The notes under the pieces were generated by a model, which was given only the letters and a program-made list of their open reading frames with translations, had not been told where the DNA came from and made no database searches. Below, in pieces: positions 57,501 through 64,000 of a stretch of DNA of 64,000 nucleotides. The position numbers and the translations under genes were made by a program. The stretch spans positions 16,419,725 through 16,483,724 of the forward strand of contig OZ022260.1 of the NCBI GenBank assembly GCA_963978905.1, written 5' to 3'. The first letter of the stretch is position 1; every line of letters begins with the position of its first letter. The DNA comes from Trichostrongylus colubriformis (lineage: Eukaryota > Nematoda > Chromadorea > Rhabditida > Trichostrongylidae).

Positions 57501-59547
57501 GTGCTTCTCTCTTACTTTTCTTTCTTTCAAATCTTCATCTAGTGCATGGTAAATCGATCGATAATCATTTGAAAGTCACCGGCGGATTTCTGTTATATTT
57601 TTGGCCTTATCAATTGGTTATGTTTATCGAATTGTGTTACATTGGTAGCCTTTTGCATGCTTTTCACATGCAGTGAAAGATAAGCAGAAGAGGTCACAAG
57701 AGTGCAGTTAGCTTGCTGTTTTGTTTGTAAGACACGTGCACGTGCACGGTATCTTGGAATCAGAAGGAATTGTCTGTGGCGAACCTTGTATCGAAAAAGT
57801 GCGCCTTCTAGTGCTTATCGCAATATCCCTGGCTGCTTTTCACGCTGCCTCCGTTGTACGAGTTGTGCGAGAGTCGCACAACATTCGCGACTTGTGCGCA
57901 TAGCACATCGCTCCGTTTGCATCTACTCCCCACCCGGCCAGTGATGCAGAGGGACGAAAGGGAAGGAGGGTTACCGGGCTGACTGTTTAATAACATCTTT
58001 TCCTGCTGTTGCATCACTGGCCACCTCGACATTCACATTTCACGGTCATTCAACAATCTGCCGAATTCACTACCAACTCATCCTGGACGAGAAGCAGTAT
58101 GATCCGACTTTCCAGGAGAAGAGTTTATCTGTAAACGAGCGCAAGGGGTCTCGTGAATTGTGAAAATCCCCCATTTTGCAGAGAATTTCACACTCTGTCA
58201 CCCAAACAAACCCTGACTAGTGGGTCTTGTTGGTCGAGCTCCCCTATAGTTCGGAGAGCAGGCGAGCCCGTGCAATCGCAGCACACAGGCAAACCACACA
58301 GCATTAGGCTCGGAGATTGCCATGATTCAAGCTTTTAAACATGTAGATTTTCTTTTAAAATCTTCTTCAGGTGTTTTGTAACAGCCATTTAAATTATGCA
58401 CAAAAAAATGAGTGAGGCTAGCATTTTGAACAGTAAATTCGACCAGATCAGAGGCCTATGACATATGCTTTCGTAAAATGATGGCGTAAGTTGTCATTCA
58501 AAAGCTGAGAAGACATTTAGGTCTCTAGTAATCGGTAGGATGTGAAGAAAAAAGGTTACCTGTTCGTAGACAGCTGCTATGTACCGTGACCCCACCATCT
58601 TCGTGATAAAGTCGATACTCATCCCAGCGCCTCACATGACGCGTCTGACTTTTACCCATCGCAGATCTATGCGGTTTCGATCGATACTTCAGTGTGGTCG
58701 CCACACAAGCTCCATATGAAGAAAGGCTCTATTTTTTGGGTGACTCGCCATCGCGCATCGTTTTTTCTTCACCATCACACTGACTGGCACCACTACTGTT
58801 GTACTCGACACTCGTCAATTGTTCCTCCCACTGCCTTCAGGCAACGCTCCATGGAGAATTATCGTATTTCTCCCTTGCTATTCATGTCACCATTTGATGG
58901 CATCGACAGAATATGCAGTAGATATGCCCTTCACTTTTTGTAATGCGATACAGTTTTTCTGCCACCGTTGGGGTTTAGTTTACGATGTTCGAGTCACGGG
59001 AATCCGAGAGCAAATATTGAGCTTCACTTGAACTACTTTCTCACACTCTGTAATGTCCTTCATGAAAAAAATGATGGCGTCCTCCATTGCACTGCTATCC
59101 ACTTCATGCATGTAACCACCCAGAAAGATGTAAGGGGAGGTGGAGGTGTAGAGGGGGCAGGCGACAGGGTTGAAAGTCATTTCTCCCCCCCCCCCCCAAA
59201 TCATACCTGACTCGTGTCTCATCCACCTGTAGCACCACAGCAATTTTCGACCCCCTCTATTTGCGATAGCTCTGGCGTTTTAATAATTTCAAATGTCTTC
59301 CTTGTGGTTCTCTGTCATCCTGAATCAAGAGTTTTATTCAGTGAAGCATCATGACAGTTTCAGTCAATCATTGATCTGTGTTTAGACATCGTCACAGGAT
59401 CCGCTATATCGTCGATACGAATTTAAGTCGACGATGACACGAGTTATTAGCCGACCTGCAAAGTATGGGCTCTTGGTAGAGACGATACTGAAGAACGAAC
59501 ACAACAAATTCACGAAAGAGAGCGAACAGACTCAGAAGGCCCTTCTG
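53977..59547 (+). CDS. Chain B gene span: RhoGEF with Dbl-homology domain, 3' end missing
   Basis: Eight exons join in phase to 556 codons, open at the 3' end. Residues 1-340 are Ser/Thr-rich linker with a Cys/Gln/acidic region. The DH domain starts about residue 375 with KRQDAIFELILIEKSH, the CR1 pattern of Dbl proteins, and continues through residue 556. DH domains bind Rho-family GTPases at the inner face of the membrane and catalyse GDP release; a PH domain normally follows and is not seen here. Spacing and wording (a W about 15 residues before KRQ, ISDIL, RFAEFI, then a basic R-R pair before CR3) fit the ARHGEF1/11/12-AKAP13 branch better than other Dbl groups. CR3 is divergent: RPAKYGLLVETIL where most family members have a QRxTKYPLLL-type motif. 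C. elegans rhgf-1 is a candidate counterpart, by inference only. Confidence 0.85.
54574..54957 (+). CDS. Chain B exon 2
   Basis: Acceptor gttgtctttttag before 54574 and donor gtgagt at 54958. The intron before it is only 59 bp. It encodes GEDECYITGAFLESLERSD, an Asn/Ser/Arg-rich middle, and a basic stretch (LIDTLTRRLSKHIKSD). Confidence 0.8.
55115..55214 (+). CDS. Chain B exon 3
   Basis: Acceptor catcaattcag before 55115 and donor gtgagt at 55215. It encodes LPDHLSSALSPPNELSEIEA, a linker just before the DH domain. Phase 1 in, 2 out. Confidence 0.75.
56101..56222 (+). CDS. Chain B exon 4, start of DH domain
   Basis: Acceptor ttttttcttgtag before 56101 and donor gtatgt at 56223. It encodes SWHDKYRHEKLSSKVVKRQ and then DAIF, matching the pre-DH and CR1 wording W...L..K.VKRQ..I of Rho-specific GEFs. 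Confidence 0.88.
56440..56492 (+). CDS. Chain B exon 5, DH CR1
   Basis: Acceptor cgtttttcag before 56440 and donor gtgatt at 56493. This 53-bp exon encodes ELILIEKSHCAHLAFLQQ. The E-L...E..H...L pattern is the signature of the first DH helix. Confidence 0.88.
56613..56789 (+). CDS. Chain B exon 6, DH helices
   Basis: Acceptor tttttgaag before 56613 and donor gtacgc at 56790. It has 59 codons in phase 0. ADLNRLIPDVLDALLVFHLN corresponds to the IF.N...L...H segment (CR2) of DH domains, followed by DRLTARQRES and ISDILAEE. Confidence 0.88.
57326..57457 (+). CDS. Chain B exon 7, DH middle
   Basis: Of two acceptors, tttccag ending at 57325 keeps phase. Donor gtgagt at 57458. It encodes VNAYTTFGSSKERSEKMFES and KNARFAEFIR, matching the ...F...Q..A......K....F..F region of the family. 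Confidence 0.86.
57845..58025. repeat. Dispersed repeat in a chain B intron, with a hairpin
   Basis: Shares ordered words with 5336-5465. It also holds a 13-bp inverted pair ggccagtgatgca / tgcatcactggcc (about 57938 and 58010), which may mark an element end. Confidence 0.4.
59185..59197 (-). repeat. Poly-C tract (G-tract on minus strand)
   Basis: Thirteen C, in the intron before the DH CR3 exon. Confidence 0.85.
59386..59547 (+). CDS. Chain B exon 8, DH CR3
   Basis: Acceptor tctgtgtttag before 59386 and donor gtaagc at 59548. It has 54 codons in phase 0: DPLYRRYEFKSTMTRVISRP, then AKYGLLVETILKN and a charged helix. It is the last exon I can place; the remaining DH helix and PH domain are not recognised downstream. 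Confidence 0.88.
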
Positions 59548-60299
59548 GTAAGCAGTTTAAACATAATGTAGCTTCTGTAAAAGACTAGGAACTAATAAAT
59601 ACCACTGAAATTTTTTTTAAACTTCATATGTCAGTGAAGCTTTCAGTTCTTAGGAGAAGCCTCTGAATGTTTATTGTGCGACGGAGCACCAATGAGTCAA
59701 TTTCGTTCATAACATCACGTCTCTTAAGCAGGGTTTAAAGTTGGAGATTGGCGAGGAGCGATTCATAGGCTTAAGAAATGCTATCCATCACATCACTGGA
59801 CCACACAGGGGGAAATGTCGTGCCGTATTTGTATCGCCTTTTTTTATCCTTCAGAGGAAGGACACCAGGGTCGAGTGGCTGTTTGCAATGAAAACAGCGC
59901 TTTCGACGCGTTTTCGCACACTGATCTCGAATTTGCTTTCAAAATCTACCAAGCGATGTTCTCAATGGGGTTATGGAGGTTTCTCTAAATACATAAGTTC
60001 CACAGGCTTGAGCGTGCTCCTCGTCCTCACCGCATACGAACACAACAAGTTCATGGAATACCAGCAACAAGGAAACAGTTAGACGGGGCGATTCCGAAGG
60101 GTGAGACCTTGGATGGGATCCTCATAAGAGCAGATTTTTACTTCTCATGAGGCTTTCTCTTTGAGTCTTGGAAACATCCCCGAAAATGTTGCCATGTAAA
60201 AAAAACACTGTCTTATCCATATCTTGCGTACCGAATTCTATGCACAGGATGGTGAGTTACCCTGTGGTCCAGCCTGGTATGTGAGTACACTCCCGTAAC

Positions 60300-60425
60300 C
60301 ACCAGTAAGACGTTTTTGCGTAAAATATTATGGTATTAATGCTCAGGAGTTCGAATTGCCCCTATGTACAAATTTTGAGCCAAATCGAGTTTTGACGCAA
60401 TTCCGGAAAAATAGGGTGGCCATGG
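60300..60425 (+). repeat. Diverged fragment related to 36275-36415
   Basis: aatgctcaggagttcgaatt ... gccaaatcgagttttgacgc ... ccggaaaaatagggtgg follow the same order as in the outer nested element. Confidence 0.45.
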
Positions 60426-61655
60426 GATAGGCTATTTTTCCTTAATTTTTCATAAAACAAACCAGCAACCATGATAAAAAAACCAAAACTTGCACAGTAC
60501 AGATGCCCATCGCACCAAATGTACGTAACAAGTGCCGAATAGCAGCATTTGCTCTGCAAAGATCAACAAGTTTTCTTTCGTTTGATGTTGCCGCACAATA
60601 GCATGCATGCTTTTTTCTCAAATTTGGTCAGATTTTCGAATTGATTGAAAACTCGTCTCATGGGGTTATTGGATGTCTGAACACGAAAATGACACTGATT
60701 TTGCGCAAAAGCGTGTGGCTTGCAACCTATAGGGCCCCCGAACATATCATGTAATAATAAATACTATCTTTTCCGAAAAAGCCATAGAATCATTTGGCAG
60801 ATTTTAAATAGAGATTCGAAGTTAGTATCCAAGTGCGCGTCGAGTGATATGTGTCTCATTGCAAAGGACCACTTGGACCTGGTATCCTATCCTTGTTATA
60901 TCTCCTCCTTAGCAATCCCGCAAATGATATAATGGGCATAGATTGAAAACTGGAAGTTTTGGCTATTACAGTATCAAACTATTCATTTTCGCTGATTTTC
61001 GCCGCTTTATTATAAGACGTCATGACGGAGCTAACTGTCATGTGAAAAGGGGTGGATGTTTATATGATTCTGTTAAAAAAGAACGCCGTAGAATCTGTGT
61101 TTAAGCTCTTTTGATCAATAAATGTCACAACTCGCATATTGTGAAAATTCTGTCTAAGCCAAGCATTCGCTCACATTAGTGATTGCTGTATTGTTCCGTA
61201 CTTCCGTGGGGTGCCAAGCTTCTCGCAGTAAACAGTGAGAGAGAAAAAGGAAGTCAGGAAGAGAAGAGGTCGCGAATGATAAATATGTGGAATTGGTAGA
61301 AGCGAATTCGTGAAAAATGGAAATGAAAAGCAGAGGCTTAGTTTAAGTCGTTAAAAGCATGGAAGGAATCGGCGGAGATATTGTGATCTGCTGGTTGATA
61401 GAGATACAACGAAGAAAGGTTTTCGGGGTCTGAAACGGGTGAGATAAGCACTCATTTGCGCTTATGACGTAGAACCTTTGCACACTCTGTGAGAGAAGAG
61501 TTGGATCTTTAGAAATCCTACTATTTCCCGTAGATGTTTTGGAGTCGATATAGCAAGAGCAGGATTGAATTTAACTCATAACGTACCGCGTGCAGCACAT
61601 GGTGTTGCACCCAAACCGTTCCTGAGTGGGCAGTATCAGACCACAATTTTTCGTA

Positions 61656-61705
61656 CTTTGTAAGGTATCGTGGTCGAAAGCTTTGTAAGGTATCGTGGTC
61701 GAAAG
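61656..61705 (+). repeat. Tandem duplication, period 25 bp
   Basis: ctttgtaaggtatcgtggtc plus gaaag occurs twice, perfectly, at 61656-61680 and 61681-61705. Confidence 0.93.
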
Positions 61706-62932
61706 CTGTCACGATATGTTTTCGATTATGGAGAATAACATATCTCTTTGGGACCTTTCCTTTCCAAAAAGTACCTGGAATTCTTACAGCGCGCTTTTTG
61801 AACACCATAGCAAGCAGTAACAAAACAATTGATAGGACAACTACTCACCTCTGCAGATGAAACTTCGGCTGAGATTACTTTTCGATTGACTGCGGACCTA
61901 ACTGCCCAGTTGTACAAAATAGTTTTTACCTGGGAGTAACATTAAAATGCACACCAATTTTTCCGGAACAATGATGGACAGATATGTTGTCCTCTATACT
62001 TGGAAAAGCATCCTGACTGAGATAGCCTTCACAAATCGACGGTTTTATGTGACCCAAAAAAACGGTCTTGGGTGGCCAAGTGCAACACACGATGTCGCAC
62101 GATTTAAAGACTAGATAAAAACGTCTGGTCATACAAGCAAGAAGGGTGAAAATAGTCTCACTACGTTATGTGTTAAAAATTTTCATGTCAATACTTTGGG
62201 TGGCTCAAAGTTCAGCCGAATTTGGAAAATGAGCGTTTGATCTTCAAAACTGCAAAGATTTTATTGTTATTCCGAAGGATTGCATGGTGGTTTGTACGCA
62301 CATGCGACGGATTTCAGTGGGGTCTTTTATTAGAAATAATTTGTTTACTGAGAGATACGTTTCCCCGCTAAATCCATCTTGGTTTGTCCGAAGAATAGTT
62401 CAGGAAGCAAAGCTAGAGTAAGGCATAATTTTCGGTCCGTAGGTGTCAAAACTGTGAAGTTGTCCCTATGATTGTTTGGTGATTCACCCTGATAATGAAA
62501 GTTGGGAGCATGGATGGCATCAGTGGAATGCACACCGTACCAGAAATTATTTAAACATTCCACCTTTCGAGAAAATTTTCTTATGTGATTGTCATATAAA
62601 AGGGGAGGCGTTTGACGTGAATCTGTCATTGGAACGTCTTGCATGGCTTGCGGCTTATCATGTATAATTTCATTTCGCATGTATATCATTATTACGAGGT
62701 GCGCGTTTTTTTAAGAATTTTTTTTGTATATGTGCTGTGCTTTTGAAAGAGATCTTCGTAGCTCCTTTTGGCGAGCGTCTCTTCTGGTTGTCTTCCGAGA
62801 AAGGATGCTTAACCCAATAATTCAGTTGAGCAGGTCTGGCTTCTGATTCGTCTACAGCAGGGAAAAATGCTCTTTCGTATGGCTTCACGTTTTCCCAGCT
62901 AGTAGGAGGCCTACTTTTCATGGAATATTATC

Positions 62933-62998
62933 GAAGGGACTATTGGATTAGTAAAATCTTCTCATGAAGGGACTATTGGATTAGTAAAATCTTTTCAT
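62933..62998 (+). repeat. Tandem duplication, period 33 bp
   Basis: Unit beginning gaagggactattggattagt at 62933-62965 and 62966-62998 with one base different (cttctcat versus cttttcat). Confidence 0.92.
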
Positions 62999-63730
62999 AC
63001 AACCCCAGAAAACTTCATCAGATCCAGAGCACGAGAGCACGTGGGGCTGCACCAAGACTTCACCCCTCCTCATTGTTCAAAGCGTTATTTGCTACAAAGT
63101 TACGCTTAGTTTGTCAAGTGTCGAAGAGTCGGCGGAAATTTTTGTTCGACTGTTTTTACAAGAAAACGACCCTTACCCTCCCGTTTTCATCATGATGATT
63201 CCCAGCGTGGTGTTACGCGAGCATTTCCGCGATTCACCGATTTTTCGATTTTCCATCTGAACTAAGCTGCTAATGGGTTTCAAGTGCTTGAACCGGAGCA
63301 TTTTAATTGAAGTCAGTCGAAAAGGCACGCCATTTTGGAGTGTGGGGCGATTATTGTATTAACGCTGCGTCAAAAACTGGTATTTACTCCCCGTTGTGTT
63401 TTCAAAAATGTTTGATGACATCATTTGTTTTGGTGTTTATACAGTGCGAATTGGACAAGAATAGAAAGGAAAGGTGGTCTGATAAGTGGATTGTGTTCCC
63501 ATTTTTGCTGAAAGATGTTGACGGTTTTATTTATTTGATGTGAAGCAACCCCTCTTTGTTCTTACAAAATATTGGCATCGCTTTGTCATGAGATGCTTGT
63601 GAACTGTGGGAGTACGTCAAGCCTAATTTTTGAAAATCTGCCGACGAGAAAGTTCCTATGTGAAGAGATTCATCTGAGAAATATGATGGTTTAAAAATGT
63701 CAAAATCTTTGACGTTAATCAGTTCCGTCT

Positions 63731-64000
63731 TGGATGCGCTGCGCATTCTAGTTCCACTCGGAATCGTGATGGCACTCATCTGCCACCACCATTCTGAGTA
63801 GAACTATACTTGGTCTATACAATGGATTGCAGGGGCCAGCCGATGTAGAAATCAGAATATGCTCCTAAACGTATCTGGTACCATTTCACTCACCTTGGAG
63901 GAATGGAAAGCTTGATTGACCGGGGCCAGCGTTGATGCTGGATTTGATGCCCCCACCATGGGAGTGGGAGTGCGCCACCTGTCATTGCACCACCTTCGCT
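63731..64000 (-). repeat. tRNA-headed SINE-like repeat, copy cut by the window edge
   Basis: The minus strand shows gtggtgcaatgacaggtggc, a B-box-like stretch ggcatcaaatccagcatcaa, the same body words, and the end gcgcagcgcatcca. Confidence 0.68.

Larger units (their letters stand above)
59548..63730. other. Downstream of the last DH exon: no exon placed
   Basis: The RhoGEF must continue, but no exon with a DH or PH pattern was found here. The frames at 59741-60082, 61521-61823 and 62345-62689 have no recognisable domain. Two short tandem duplications lie at 61656 and 62933. Confidence 0.4.

Noticed and set aside
59741..60082. 113-aa frame after the last DH exon, considered as the end of the DH or PH domain
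   Set aside because: It can start at a good acceptor but has no DH C-terminal helix or PH pattern.

Overview
The window looks like nuclear DNA of a parasitic nematode, probably a hookworm-like strongylid. This is inferred from AT-rich sequence, short exons in large introns with tttcag-type acceptors, many Tc1/mariner-type remnants and palindromic MITEs. There are no bacterial-style operons, no rRNA, and no convincing intact tRNA.

Host genes. Two chains of plus-strand exons can be read with matching splice phases. Chain A has 16 exons (15465-29490) giving 697 codons of Ser/Thr-rich, basic, mostly disordered protein; it is open at both ends. Chain B has 8 exons (53977-59547) giving 556 codons; it ends inside a Dbl-homology (DH) RhoGEF domain of the Lbc / RGS-RhoGEF branch. 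Its first exon carries its own ATG with an in-frame stop just upstream. A and B may be one large RhoGEF gene with two promoters or two neighbouring genes: the phase at the A-B junction does not settle it. The rest of the DH domain and any PH domain lie beyond 59547 or outside the window.

Mobile DNA. The clearest element is an apparently intact piggyBac transposon (50776-52847). It has a 523-codon transposase on the minus strand, 14-bp terminal inverted repeats, a 20-bp perfect subterminal inverted repeat, and TTAA at both ends. Around it are a 1.57-kb palindromic Tc1-type element (10612-12183), a fold-back mariner derivative (22263-22883), three copies of a ~430-bp palindromic TTAA MITE, a 370-bp Mutator-like MITE with a 9-bp target duplication (9905-10274), and a three-level nest of inverted-repeat elements (35987-39250). 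A tRNA-headed SINE-like family has at least six full or partial copies.

Layout. 1-15464: no host exon seen, rich in MITEs, SINEs and palindromes. 15465-29490: chain A, with two palindromic elements in its introns. 29491-53605: about 24 kb of intron or intergenic DNA holding a decayed mariner, the nested elements, SINEs and piggyBac. 53606-59547: chain B. 59548-64000: no exon recognised, repeats only.
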